Of a stretch of 64,000 nucleotides of DNA, positions 9,186 through 18,956 are shown piece after piece; the first letter of the stretch is position 1; each line of letters starts with the position of its first letter. Where the stretch lies: assembly GCA_934132895.1 (NCBI GenBank), contig CAKPAG010000001.1, forward strand, positions 1-64,000. The letters run 5' to 3'. The notes below the pieces were generated by a model. It ran no database searches and was not told where the DNA came from. It saw only the letters and a list, made by a program, of their open reading frames with translations. This DNA comes from an uncultured Clostridia bacterium. Lineage in GTDB: Bacteria > Bacillota > Clostridia > TANB77 > CAG-465. The translations under genes and the position numbers were made by a program.

Positions 9186-9556
9186 TAAACTTGCGCCTTA
9201 TTAGGCTTTTTAATATTCATAATTATAATTCCAATAATTATTAATCCTATCCCAATTATACTTTTTATAGATATGTTCTCATTAAAAAGTATAATTCCAG
9301 CAATTAATGAACCCAGTTGAGTTATTCCAGATGTAACAGGAGATATATAACTCAAATCAAATTTTACTATAATACTTGTATATACTAAAAAGCTTAATAT
9401 ATAGCATATAAGTCCTACTAAACTAACTATATTAAATGAAAATGACAAATTGCCACTTTCAATAGACATAGTTCCAGCATTTCCACCTAATTTCATTAAT
9501 ATTAAACCTGAAAGTGTAAGTACTAAAAACAAAAGTACTAATAAATATTTTTTCAT
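9185..9556 (-). CDS. SMR/DMT-family small membrane protein (ArnE/F-like half-flippase)
   Basis: 123 aa with four hydrophobic segments. LMKLGGNAG after the first segment and DLSYISPVTSGITQL in the third are small-multidrug-resistance/EamA-like. The membrane-buried glutamate of drug-efflux SMR proteins is not seen in segment 1, so a lipid-linked sugar flippase role (as for ArnE/ArnF) fits the context better. It is a paralogue of the next gene; the pair probably forms a heterodimer. Confidence 0.65.
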   Translation of the reverse strand: MKKYLLVLLFLVLTLSGLILMKLGGNAGTMSIESGNLSFSFNIVSLVGLICYILSFLVYTSIIVKFDLSYISPVTSGITQLGSLIAGIILFNENISIKSIIGIGLIIIGIIIMNIKKPNKAQV

Positions 9557-9573
9557 ATTTAAAAATCTCCTCT

Positions 9574-9927
9574 TTATATATTAAAATTCATAACAAATAT
9601 CCCTATTATTACAAAAGCTGCTCCAATTATAGACTTAGCACAAAACTTCTCTTTAAATACTATTTTGGCTAAAACTAAAGTTAACACTTGAATAATTCCT
9701 GTCACAAGTGGCATTATATAACTTAAATCAAATATTACAACTATTCTTGTAAATAGTAAAAAACTTCCCAAATAACATATCCAACCAATAGCACTTATCA
9801 AATTCATTGATAAACTTACATTTTTTTTATCAAGTTGAATTTTTCCTGGATTACCACCTAATTTCATTAACACTACTCCTAAAAGTGATAGTGTAACATA
9901 AATACAAACAAAAAATATCTTACTCAT
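9574..9927 (-). CDS. SMR/DMT-family small membrane protein, paralogue
   Basis: 117 aa with four membrane segments, aligning along its length with the neighbouring 123-aa protein (LMKLGGNPG, FDLSYIMPLVTGIIQVL, IIGAAFVIIGI). No glutamate in the first segment. The adjacent paralogous pair inside a glycan locus suggests a two-subunit translocase for a polyprenyl-phosphate sugar, by analogy with ArnE/ArnF. Drug efflux is less likely but not excluded. Confidence 0.65.
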   Translation of the reverse strand: MSKIFFVCIYVTLSLLGVVLMKLGGNPGKIQLDKKNVSLSMNLISAIGWICYLGSFLLFTRIVVIFDLSYIMPLVTGIIQVLTLVLAKIVFKEKFCAKSIIGAAFVIIGIFVMNFNI

Positions 9928-9977
9928 TTTACTTAAATCCTTTTCTTTTTATTATCTTATATACATTAAGTTAAAAA

Positions 9978-11711
9978 CTAAATCTTGCTTTCAATTATGG
10001 CTTTAATTTCTTTTTCTAAATTCTTAATTTTAGTAATTGATTTATCAAGCGAATACTCTTTTACTCCCATATATATCTTGATTTTTGGCTCAGTTCCAGA
10101 TGGTCTTACGCAAAACCAACCATTATTTTCCAATTCATAATATAAAACGTTTGACTGTGGCATATTCATTTTTTCTGTTTTGTTTTCAAGAAGGTTCTCC
10201 CTTTCATCATTTAAATAATCTCTTATAGCAATTATTTTTTCATCCGATACATTTAACAGTTTATTCTCTCTTAAGCTTTTCATAATATTGTTGATTTTTT
10301 GACTTCCGTCTATACCTTTTAAAGTAAAAGATAATAAGCTTTCTTGGTAATAACCATATTTTTCATATAGTTCTATCATAAGATCACATAGTGTTTTATT
10401 TAAGCTTTTAGCATAACATGCTACTTCACAAAGAAGCATAACTGCTGCAATAGCATCTTTATCTCTTGCATAAGTACCAGCCAAGCAGCCATAACTTTCT
10501 TCATATCCAAATACATATTCATATGAATTTTCTTTTTCAAATAATTTTATCTGTTCACCTATGTATTTAAAGCCTGTTAAAACTTCTATTAAATGTAAAT
10601 TATATGCTTTTGCCATATCTATTGCCATATTTGAAGAAACTATTGTCTTAACAATAGCACCATTTTTGGGTAAAATTTTCTTTTTGCTTTTTTGACTTAA
10701 AATATATTCTGCTATTAGAAGTCCTGACATATTACCATTAAATGATTGATACTCTCCATTAAGTTTATTTTTAGCATACACTCCAACTCTATCTGCATCT
10801 GGATCTGTTGCAAGAACAATATCTGCATCAACCTTTTTTGCTAATTCTAAAGCTAATTTAAACGCTTTTGGATCTTCAGGATTTGGATAACTTAAAGTAG
10901 GGAAATTTCCATCTGCTTCTATTTGTTCTTTTACTAAATAAAGATTTTCAAATCCTAAGTTTCTTAAAATTTTAGGAACCAATGTTCCACCTGTACCGTG
11001 TAAAGGAGTGTAAACAATCTTTAAGTCTTTACCAAAATTTTGTATAATATCCCTATTCAAAATTAATTCATTTAGGGCTTGTATAAATTTAATATCAATC
11101 TCTTCCTCAATTTCATTATATAATCCTTTATTTAAAGCCTCTTCTTTAGATATTATATTAATTTCAGATAAATCTTTTATTTTATTTACTTCTGTTATTA
11201 TTTCTTTATCATATGGTGGTACAATTTGTCCACCATCTTCTAAGTATACTTTATACCCATTATATTCTGGAGGGTTATGACTAGCAGTAATAACAATACC
11301 TGCTATTGCTTTTAACTGTCTAACTGCAAATGATAATTCTGGTGTGGGTCTTAAGTTCTTAAATAAATATGTCTTTATTCCATTAGCATTTAAAACCAAA
11401 GCGGTTTGTTCACTGAATTCTTTAGAATTATTTCTTGAATCATAAGCAATCACAACACCTTTTTCTTGAGCATTTTTTAAGCATATGTAATTTGCTAAAC
11501 CTTGCGTTGCTTTTCTAATAGTATAAAAATTCATTCTATTAGTTCCTGCTCCCATTATTCCTCTTAATCCACCAGTTCCAAAAGACAAATCTTTATAAAA
11601 TCTATCCTCTACTTCTTTTTCATCATTTGAAATTTCTTCTAATTCTTTTTTAGTCTTATCATCTATTATTGAACTATTTAACCATTCATTAAACTTTTCT
11701 TTATATTCCAA
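9978..11711 (-). CDS. pgcA: alpha-phosphoglucomutase
   Basis: 577 aa, close to the length of Bacillus PgcA. ITASHNPPEYNGYKVY carries the phosphoserine, TDPDADRVGV the metal loop, GYEESYG the sugar-binding loop and RPSGTEPKIK the phosphate-binding loop, in order. It converts glucose-6-phosphate to glucose-1-phosphate for UDP-glucose and thus GalE. It starts with TTG, chosen because GGAGAG sits 9 nt upstream. Confidence 0.9.
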   Translation of the reverse strand: MEYKEKFNEWLNSSIIDDKTKKELEEISNDEKEVEDRFYKDLSFGTGGLRGIMGAGTNRMNFYTIRKATQGLANYICLKNAQEKGVVIAYDSRNNSKEFSEQTALVLNANGIKTYLFKNLRPTPELSFAVRQLKAIAGIVITASHNPPEYNGYKVYLEDGGQIVPPYDKEIITEVNKIKDLSEINIISKEEALNKGLYNEIEEEIDIKFIQALNELILNRDIIQNFGKDLKIVYTPLHGTGGTLVPKILRNLGFENLYLVKEQIEADGNFPTLSYPNPEDPKAFKLALELAKKVDADIVLATDPDADRVGVYAKNKLNGEYQSFNGNMSGLLIAEYILSQKSKKKILPKNGAIVKTIVSSNMAIDMAKAYNLHLIEVLTGFKYIGEQIKLFEKENSYEYVFGYEESYGCLAGTYARDKDAIAAVMLLCEVACYAKSLNKTLCDLMIELYEKYGYYQESLLSFTLKGIDGSQKINNIMKSLRENKLLNVSDEKIIAIRDYLNDERENLLENKTEKMNMPQSNVLYYELENNGWFCVRPSGTEPKIKIYMGVKEYSLDKSITKIKNLEKEIKAIIESKI

Positions 11712-11740
11712 TATATCTCACTCTCCTAATAACTTATAAT

Positions 11741-12883
11741 TTATTTATTACTACTTAATAATTCTTCATAGAATGCATACATTTCTTTTCCAATAGTTTG
11801 GCTAGAAAAATCTTTTTTCTGTTTTTTATTAAACTCAACTTTTCCTAATATAACATTTTTTAAAATATTTGCTAAAGATTTGCTATTTCTATTTTCAAAT
11901 TCCAATACTTCGCCAAAAGTAACTTCTGGAAGCGAACCTCCACTACTATGAATCAATTTTTTCCCCATTTCACAAGCTTCAACCGCCGTCAAACCAAATC
12001 CTTCTGTTATTGATGGAACAACAACGTAATCACATGATTTTATATATATTTCTAGGTCACTTCTTGCAACAGGATCTTTAACAATGACATATTTTTCTAA
12101 ATTACATTCTTTAATCTGTTTCAAAAATTTTTGCTTTTGATCCATTGGATCATTAGCCATTATAAAGCAAAACTTAATGTTTTTTAGTTCTTCCTCAGAT
12201 AATTCTTTTACAACATCTTTTATAGCATCTAAATATACAAAAATCCCTTTGGTTTTTCCAGGTCTTCCATAAGACAAAAATGCTTTATCATCCTTAGAAA
12301 TGTTAAAAAATGTATCAAATTTTTCTCTATTAAATTCTATATGATCTACATCCATTTCCACAATATTGTTAATTTTTTTGATATTAGCTTTCCTAATAAT
12401 ATTCTTTTCTAAATCTCTTGTTGTAGCTTCAGAAACAGTATGATAAGAATTACATTTTGTATTTACAACTAATTTTTCATACATTTTAAACATTAAAGCT
12501 TTTATAGGATTTTTTTCTATCCAAAACCATTTTTCATTTAAAGATTCATAAGCTGTTACAATAACTGGTTTATTTAATTTTCTACATACACTTGCAGTTA
12601 CTCTAACAGGACTATAAACCGCTGTGTGTACTATATCAGCCCATTTTATATGTTCAATGATATCTTGTTTTTTTACAATAGGATGTCCACAAAAAGATTT
12701 CCAATCATAATAATAAATATCTATTCCTTGATACTCTTTATGACCAACCACACCGCCAGATGAACTTGTTACAACCCTAACTTCTATATTGTACTTTTTC
12801 ATTGAAAGAATATAATCCATCATAGCTTTTTCTCCACCACCGACATGTGGATAAAAATGTGCTAAAACATAACAAACTTTCAT
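11741..12883 (-). CDS. glycosyltransferase family 4
   Basis: 380 aa GT-B enzyme. The N-terminus AHFYPHVGGGEKAMMDYI is the typical acceptor-domain start, and the C-terminal domain shows SYGRPGKTKGI and PSITEGFGLTAVEACEMGK with the EX7E-type glutamates. It has a strong AAGGAGG site. It lies immediately downstream of the ManC gene, so GDP-mannose is a reasonable but unproven donor. Confidence 0.87.
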   Translation of the reverse strand: MKVCYVLAHFYPHVGGGEKAMMDYILSMKKYNIEVRVVTSSSGGVVGHKEYQGIDIYYYDWKSFCGHPIVKKQDIIEHIKWADIVHTAVYSPVRVTASVCRKLNKPVIVTAYESLNEKWFWIEKNPIKALMFKMYEKLVVNTKCNSYHTVSEATTRDLEKNIIRKANIKKINNIVEMDVDHIEFNREKFDTFFNISKDDKAFLSYGRPGKTKGIFVYLDAIKDVVKELSEEELKNIKFCFIMANDPMDQKQKFLKQIKECNLEKYVIVKDPVARSDLEIYIKSCDYVVVPSITEGFGLTAVEACEMGKKLIHSSGGSLPEVTFGEVLEFENRNSKSLANILKNVILGKVEFNKKQKKDFSSQTIGKEMYAFYEELLSSNK

Positions 12884-12896
12884 AACTTCCTCCTTA

Positions 12897-13974
12897 TTAC
12901 AGATACTTTTCTGTTTTATTATTTTTTAATTTTTGTAGCATTTTCTTTATATCCTGAGATCTATCTTTATTCATAATTAATATTGCATCTTCAGTATTAA
13001 TTAAAACCATATTTTCTACACCCACTAAAGCCATTAGTTTTTTATTTGAATTATTAATAACAATATTATTTGTAGAATCATAATCTACAATATTCCCATC
13101 AAAAATATTATTATCACTGTTGACGTTTTTTAATCTTTCAACAGCAAGCCAACTTCCTACATCATCCCAACCAAAATTACCAGGAATAACATATATATTA
13201 TCCGATTTTTCCATAATACCATAATCTATTGATTCTGATTGCATCTTATTATATTCTTCTTTTAACACTTCGTTATATTTTTCTGTATCAACAGCATCAT
13301 ATATTTTAGTTATACTTTTAAATAGTTCTGGCATATATTTTTCAAAAGAAGAATACATTACAGAATTTTTCCATATGAACATTCCGCTATTCCATAAATA
13401 ATTTCCGAGAATTACAATATTTTTTAGCCGTTTCATAATCAGGTTTTTCAACAAATTTTTCAACTTGATATACAAGATCATTTTCACTAACTTTATCACT
13501 TAATTTAATATAACCATAGCCTGTTTCAATATGTTCCGGAACAATACCTAAAGTTACAATATGACCCATTTGCGCATATTTTATAGCTAATTCTAAGTTG
13601 TTTAAATATATTGTTTCATTTTTTATAGTGTGATCAGAAGCTAATACAATAACATTTGCTTCTCCATATCTCTTTTTTATAACTGAAGTAGCTAGTCCAA
13701 TACAAGGAGCTGTATTTTTTCCATAAGGCTCAAATAATATATTCTCTTTTTTTATTTCAGGCAACTGTTTATACATAATATCTTTATATTTTTCATTTGT
13801 AACAATAAATATATCTTCTACATCTACTAGTGGTAGTACCCTATTAACAGTAAGCTGAATCATTGTAAGTGGTGAATCTGTTAATTTTAAAAATTGTTTT
13901 GGCATATTAGTTCTACTCATTGGCCAAAATCTCTCACCTTTACCACCAGCCATTATTACAACAACGTTCTTCAC
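12897..13974 (-). CDS. manC: mannose-1-phosphate guanylyltransferase, two frames joined by +1 shift at CGG
   Basis: Two overlapping frames make one family-length enzyme of about 358 aa. The first (GTG 13974) has VVIMAGGKGERFWPMSR and FLKLTD, then FVEKPDYETAKKYCNS; the second continues GNYLWNSGMFIWK, FGWDDVGSW and the C-terminal domain. In the zero frame, reading stops soon after CGG at 13405-13407. Skipping the single C at 13407 yields NSGNYLWNSG, exactly the conserved family string with no gap. The enzyme makes GDP-mannose from GTP and mannose-1-phosphate, fed by ManB. Either a translational frameshift, an inactivating mutation or a sequence error; see the findings. Confidence 0.85.
13400..13412 (-). 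other. candidate +1 frameshift site TCT-CGG-A in manC
   Basis: Zero-frame codons are AAT TCT CGG AAA, leading to a TAG six codons after CGG. Omitting the first base of CGG gives GGA AAT TAT and rejoins the conserved frame at the exact position predicted from the family. Confidence 0.6.
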
Positions 13975-13990
13975 TCTATATCTCCCCTTT

Positions 13991-14344
13991 TTATTTTATA
14001 TTTTCTTTTTTAATTTCATCTTCATCCGCTTTTATAATAGCTAAATTTTGTGCCAAATCGGTTATTTTTTCTTCTAATTTTCTTATTCTTTTTACTTGTT
14101 TAAAGTTTAATCCTATTAAGGCAATAATAGCAAGCAAAAATAATAACGACGGTGCATATTCTATTCCTACAAAATTAGAAATATATATTATTATGTTTGG
14201 AAATATAGACAATATAGCAATTACTAAACAACCAAGTAACCAAAACATACTATCAGAGACACTTAATTTTTCTTTTCTTATTTCATATAATATATATATA
14301 ATAGAAATAATTGCAACTACAACAAAAAATATATTTACACTCAT
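13991..14344 (-). CDS. DUF2304 membrane protein
   Basis: 117 aa with three hydrophobic segments and a charged coiled tail (RIRKLEEKITDLAQNLA). This is the DUF2304 pattern: small membrane proteins found beside DPM-like glycosyltransferases. The ATGA overlap with the GT2 gene just upstream implies coupled translation, suggesting a membrane partner for that enzyme. Confidence 0.75.
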   Translation of the reverse strand: MSVNIFFVVVAIISIIYILYEIRKEKLSVSDSMFWLLGCLVIAILSIFPNIIIYISNFVGIEYAPSLLFLLAIIALIGLNFKQVKRIRKLEEKITDLAQNLAIIKADEDEIKKENIK

Positions 14345-15064
14345 TTTCTTTTCTCCTTTTTAAAAATATTTTTTAACAATATAATATTAACTTCATAGAA
14401 CATTTTTATCATATATTTAATTGGTTTTATTATACCTCCATGCATACTTTCTCCAAATTCTCTAAGTCTCATACTTACAGGAATTTCAACTATACTATAT
14501 CCTTCATAAATCATTTCTAAAATCAAATTAGCATCAGGATACTCGGGATATTTTCCGCAATTTACTATATCTATCTATTACTTTTTTATTTAAACATTGA
14601 AAACCTGATAGAGGATCTGTTATTTTTTTACCTGAAAATATTTTTATTAAAAAGGAAAATAAATCCGCACCAATTTTTCTAAAAAATTTTATTTCATATC
14701 TACCTTTTTCCAAATATCTAGAACCTATTACAATATCCACCTTTTCTTCTTTCATTTTATTTAGCATTCTAACTGCTTCGCTTGCAATATGTTGACCATC
14801 TGCGTCAAATTGTATAACATAATCATAATCATGTTCTTTAGCATATTTAATACCAGTTTGTACTGCCCATGCATATCCTAAATTGAAAGGAACAGTAATA
14901 CACTTTATATCATTATTTTCTACAATTTTTTTGGTATTATCTTTTGAACAGTCATTTATCACCACAATATCTGCATACGATACATCTTTTTTTATTTCTT
15001 TTATTACTTTATCTATGTTTTCTTCCTCATTATATGCAGGAATAACAAATAAAACTTTTGACAT
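14341..15064 (-). CDS. DPM-like family 2 glycosyltransferase, two frames joined by +1 shift at CGG
   Basis: The first frame (ATG 15064, AAGGAG site) has FVIPAYNEEENI, VVINDCSKDNT, FNLGYAWAVQTG, QFDADGQH and ITDPLSGFQC, all motifs of polyprenyl-phosphate sugar synthases. It breaks at CGG 14555-14557. Skipping that C gives KLGKYPEYPDANLILEMIY, then IVEIPVSMRLREFGESMHGG from the second frame, for about 240 aa, the normal family length. It likely transfers a sugar from a nucleotide donor to polyprenyl phosphate on the cytoplasmic face. A mutation or read error is the alternative to frameshifting. Confidence 0.83.
14550..14562 (-). other. candidate +1 frameshift site TTG-CGG-A in the GT2 gene
   Basis: Zero-frame codons are AAA TTG CGG AAA ATA, with TGA seven codons after CGG. 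Skipping the C restores GGA AAA TAT CCC GAG and the conserved YPEYPDA string. Confidence 0.6.
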
Positions 15065-15078
15065 TTTCTTCTCTCCTT

Positions 15079-17061
15079 TTAATAAAAACCAATAAGTATA
15101 GATATTGCAAATAAAACTTGCACTATACTTAAAAGTATAGTATAAAATTTATATTTATTATTTACATTTAGTTTTAGCATATTATTAGAAATAGCTATAT
15201 AAAATAACGGTAATATAGGAATAAAATATCTAGATTGCAAACCTATTATTACATCAGTTCCATAATTTGTCCAAGTATATGCTACTGTATAAAGCATTGC
15301 AAATATACTACTAAATACTAATAACAATATAATTCTATCATTTATTTTTAAATCATTTTCTTCTCCTATAAATAACATTATAATATATATACTAGAAATT
15401 GTCCACAAAATAATAGAATAATGATATTTAGTAGACCAAGCAAAACCATCAACTAATCCTCTAAATAAATCTAGATCACATCTTAAAATAAAAGTTTTAA
15501 TACAAACTTTTATAAAATGAACTGGTTCTTTTATTATGTTTGCTATTGTATAATGTTCATAATTACTATTTGTATCTGTTTCTTTTATAACAGTTAAGTT
15601 CATAAAACATGTAAGTATTATTGGTATTAATATAATAGCAACTTTCATAAATATAGCCATTCTTTTTCTTTCAAATTTTTCATTCGGTATTAATATAACT
15701 AATAACAATAAAGGAAAATATCCAAACTTACATAATGATAAAGCAATTCCTAAAGAAAAAAGCAATACCATATTTTTTACTGTTATAGTCTTTTTCTTAA
15801 ATTTATAATTCAATACGTAGGCAATAAACAACAATGCAATTGAATTCGTTAAAAAATCTTGATTGATTCCAAATGATTGTTGTAAAAATATTGGAAATAA
15901 GCTTATTAATACAAAAACCTTTTTAAAACAAGGAGTAATTTTTATTGCATAATAACAAAGTATTATACTAATTGTTATATTTACAAGTCTTGCTATTAAA
16001 AACAATAGCAAAGGTGATACATTAAATATCCTGCCTACAATATTAACAAAATTAGATGGCAAATAAGTAAAAAAGCTTAAAAATTTTGTATTATTATAAT
16101 CAATTTCTTTATCAGAAACATCATTAAAATCATGATTAATTGTTAGTCTTTTTATAAAATCTTTCCCACTAAATTTTTGCTCTTTGCTATGTACATTACC
16201 AGAAAATGTATCAAAAACATCACACACACTATTAGGTAATTTTGCATTGCCATCACTAGTTTTTAAATTATTATCTATATCCACATAACTTCTTAAATAA
16301 TGTGAAGGTTCATCAGGTACTTGTCCAGGTGGAAATATTAATAATATATATATTCCAATAACACTTACAAATATCAAAAATATATTATGCCAATTATTAA
16401 GATTATTCCTTACATTAATCAAAGCGATTGTTAATAATGTGATTAAAGGAAGCAAAGCTAATAATTTATTGATAGTTATTAATAGATAAACAGTTGAAAT
16501 ATATATAGTAAATATTGATATAGCAAATAATATAAGATCATAAATTTTTATATTATTTGCTTTAATTCTATCTATAACAATTATAAATAAATATATCATA
16601 AGAGTAGATATAACTAATGAACAAATAAATACTCCAATACTTCTAAAGTTGATGCTTGACTTTATTATATCAAAGAAATCATTATTTATAGAAAATATAT
16701 TTTCTACTACATCTAATTTATCTCCATTTAATTCAATAGAAGTATTATTAACATTTTCAAATTCAATATATACATTATCTATAGTAGAAATGCTATATTG
16801 TAATTTGCAACTCTCTTTACAAACTAGTATTTCATCTTTATATTCCAATTCTGAATTACTATCTGTCAAATATTGCAAAGAGCTTTTTATATTGTTTATA
16901 TACATATTTTTAATTTTGCAACCTGGTAGCATATTAATTACCAAATTTTCTGAAACTTTAGAATATATGGCCACACTATAAGTAATAGTCATAATAATAG
17001 CTAGTATAAATATTGCTATGACAGTATAAAATATGTTTCTTTTGTTAATAATACTTTTCAT
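15079..17061 (-). CDS. DUF2142 polytopic membrane protein (GT-C-like)
   Basis: 660 aa with many hydrophobic segments. Near the middle, after the first membrane helices, FPPGQVPDEPSHYLRSY carries the D-E pair and histidine characteristic of DUF2142 proteins, which resemble GT-C glycosyltransferases using polyprenyl-phosphate sugars. The 130-residue N-terminal part between the first two helices is probably extracellular. It is a paralogue of the next gene and is likely to add a lipid-carried sugar outside the membrane. Confidence 0.75.
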   Translation of the reverse strand: MKSIINKRNIFYTVIAIFILAIIMTITYSVAIYSKVSENLVINMLPGCKIKNMYINNIKSSLQYLTDSNSELEYKDEILVCKESCKLQYSISTIDNVYIEFENVNNTSIELNGDKLDVVENIFSINNDFFDIIKSSINFRSIGVFICSLVISTLMIYLFIIVIDRIKANNIKIYDLILFAISIFTIYISTVYLLITINKLLALLPLITLLTIALINVRNNLNNWHNIFLIFVSVIGIYILLIFPPGQVPDEPSHYLRSYVDIDNNLKTSDGNAKLPNSVCDVFDTFSGNVHSKEQKFSGKDFIKRLTINHDFNDVSDKEIDYNNTKFLSFFTYLPSNFVNIVGRIFNVSPLLLFLIARLVNITISIILCYYAIKITPCFKKVFVLISLFPIFLQQSFGINQDFLTNSIALLFIAYVLNYKFKKKTITVKNMVLLFSLGIALSLCKFGYFPLLLLVILIPNEKFERKRMAIFMKVAIILIPIILTCFMNLTVIKETDTNSNYEHYTIANIIKEPVHFIKVCIKTFILRCDLDLFRGLVDGFAWSTKYHYSIILWTISSIYIIMLFIGEENDLKINDRIILLLVFSSIFAMLYTVAYTWTNYGTDVIIGLQSRYFIPILPLFYIAISNNMLKLNVNNKYKFYTILLSIVQVLFAISILIGFY

Positions 17062-17075
17062 AAACCTTCTCCTTA

Positions 17076-18956
17076 TTAGCTCATAAAGGTATATACACTA
17101 TATATAATTGAAATTATATATATAGTCAAAATTAATAGTACAAATTTGACTTTTTTACTTTTTATGTCTATTTTTAATAAATCTTTATTAATACCTAATG
17201 AAAATATAGGTAATATAGGAATAAAATATCTACCTTGTACTCCAATAATATAATTGCATTGTGCAGTCGACCAATCTATATAAAGAGCTACAAAAACACT
17301 TAAAAATTCTAATATTGATATAATAATTAAAACTACTTGTTCAATTTTTGTAAATTTGTATTTAGTGTCTTCTTCATCCTTTTCAAATATTACAGCTAGT
17401 AATACTATTGCAAGTACTATAGATAAAATTGTAGGTGTATTCCATCCCCCTACTAATTGAGTTAAATAGTCTGTAGAATATATACTCAAAGTATATATAA
17501 AAATTTTAACACAACGAATAGGATTAGATATACAATAAATAATCTGTTCTATTGGATTTTTCTCTATTGGTTGTGGTACATCACCTCTTAACCAAACATT
17601 AAACAAATAATATAAAACCACAATTCCTAATAATTGTAATACAAAGTATAATGCTCTAGAATATTTTTTATTAAATTTATCTTTTTGTATAAAAAATATA
17701 AATCCAAAAAGAAATACATACACGACCTTACAAATAGTCGGTATTAATGCTAAACATGAAAAAATCAAAATATGTTTAACATTAATTTGTTTTATGTTTT
17801 CATCAAATTTTAATTTCAAAACATAAGCTATAGCAAGCATAGTAAAGCCATTAATAACAGTATCTGGCGAATAAGAAGCTGCTAAATTTAAAGCCATTGG
17901 AAATAAAGAAATTATACCAATTATTTTTTTGTATTTTTTTGACGGTACAATCTTAACTGCAAAATATATCAAAATTGAATACAGAAAAACATTAAACAAT
18001 CTTCCAACATAAAATATTAGTACTGGGCTTAAACCTATAACTCTTGCAATTAATACGCCAAACAACGTAGAAATATAATTAAGTACACTATAACCACCAG
18101 TTACGCCTGCTGGGAAAGCTATTGTATCCTCTGCATTAAGATTTTCTTGAAGTTTTGTTGCTAAAGTATTATAATTAAATTCTCTATTTGGATATGTACC
18201 ATCATCTCTAAAAAACAAGTTAACTATAGATTTCGGAAACTCATTTTCAGGATCCGTTTTTAATTTTCCTTGTGATAATTCATAGGCTCTCCAAAAATGT
18301 GCATGCTCATCATATCTAATTAAAGGAACATTAATAAAAGTATATATTATTCCAAAAATCAATACAGCCCCACCAAACAATTTTTCAAGACTAATATTAT
18401 TAATTTTTTGATATATCTCCTTCCTAGTTACAATTAATACATAAATTAATAATTGAATTATAAAATAAACTACACATCTTGTGAAAGAAAAAGTATTATC
18501 TTCAACAACATAGTCTAAATTAGTATTTAGCTGTATAGAAGAAATATCTTCAACCTTTACACTATCTTTAGGAAATACTATTTCTAGCTTTTCAGTAGTA
18601 ATTCCTTCTTTATAATATGTTTTAAATTCTGTAGATGGATAATTAGATTTTGGTAACAATTTTTCACCATAATCTGTTCTTATTCTAACATACAAATTAC
18701 TAGAGTATTCCTCTTTCAAAGTAAATTTAAAATTGTATATTTTTATATCTTTGGGTGATTTTAATTTTAAGACTTCATATTCTTTACTTTCTTCTTCTAA
18801 AATAGCGTTGCTCATGTCTAAATCAATAGTTTTATTTTCGATAAAATTATACTTTTTAAATAGGCTATTTGTAATACTATTATAGCAGTACACGCCAGTT
18901 TCTATTATTAATGCAATTAATATAAAAATTATAATCCATTTAATATTCTTTTTCAT
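17076..18956 (-). CDS. DUF2142 polytopic membrane protein (GT-C-like), second copy
   Basis: 626 aa with the same layout as its neighbour: N-terminal helix, about 130-residue outside domain, then a multi-helix region. The hallmark is PLIRYDEHAHFWRAYELSQG with the DEH acidic/histidine cluster. GVQGRYFIPILPIFSLGI near the end matches GLQSRYFIPILPLFYIAI in the neighbour. It overlaps the GT32 gene upstream by 17 nt. Confidence 0.75.
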   Translation of the reverse strand: MKKNIKWIIIFILIALIIETGVYCYNSITNSLFKKYNFIENKTIDLDMSNAILEEESKEYEVLKLKSPKDIKIYNFKFTLKEEYSSNLYVRIRTDYGEKLLPKSNYPSTEFKTYYKEGITTEKLEIVFPKDSVKVEDISSIQLNTNLDYVVEDNTFSFTRCVVYFIIQLLIYVLIVTRKEIYQKINNISLEKLFGGAVLIFGIIYTFINVPLIRYDEHAHFWRAYELSQGKLKTDPENEFPKSIVNLFFRDDGTYPNREFNYNTLATKLQENLNAEDTIAFPAGVTGGYSVLNYISTLFGVLIARVIGLSPVLIFYVGRLFNVFLYSILIYFAVKIVPSKKYKKIIGIISLFPMALNLAASYSPDTVINGFTMLAIAYVLKLKFDENIKQINVKHILIFSCLALIPTICKVVYVFLFGFIFFIQKDKFNKKYSRALYFVLQLLGIVVLYYLFNVWLRGDVPQPIEKNPIEQIIYCISNPIRCVKIFIYTLSIYSTDYLTQLVGGWNTPTILSIVLAIVLLAVIFEKDEEDTKYKFTKIEQVVLIIISILEFLSVFVALYIDWSTAQCNYIIGVQGRYFIPILPIFSLGINKDLLKIDIKSKKVKFVLLILTIYIISIIYSVYTFMS

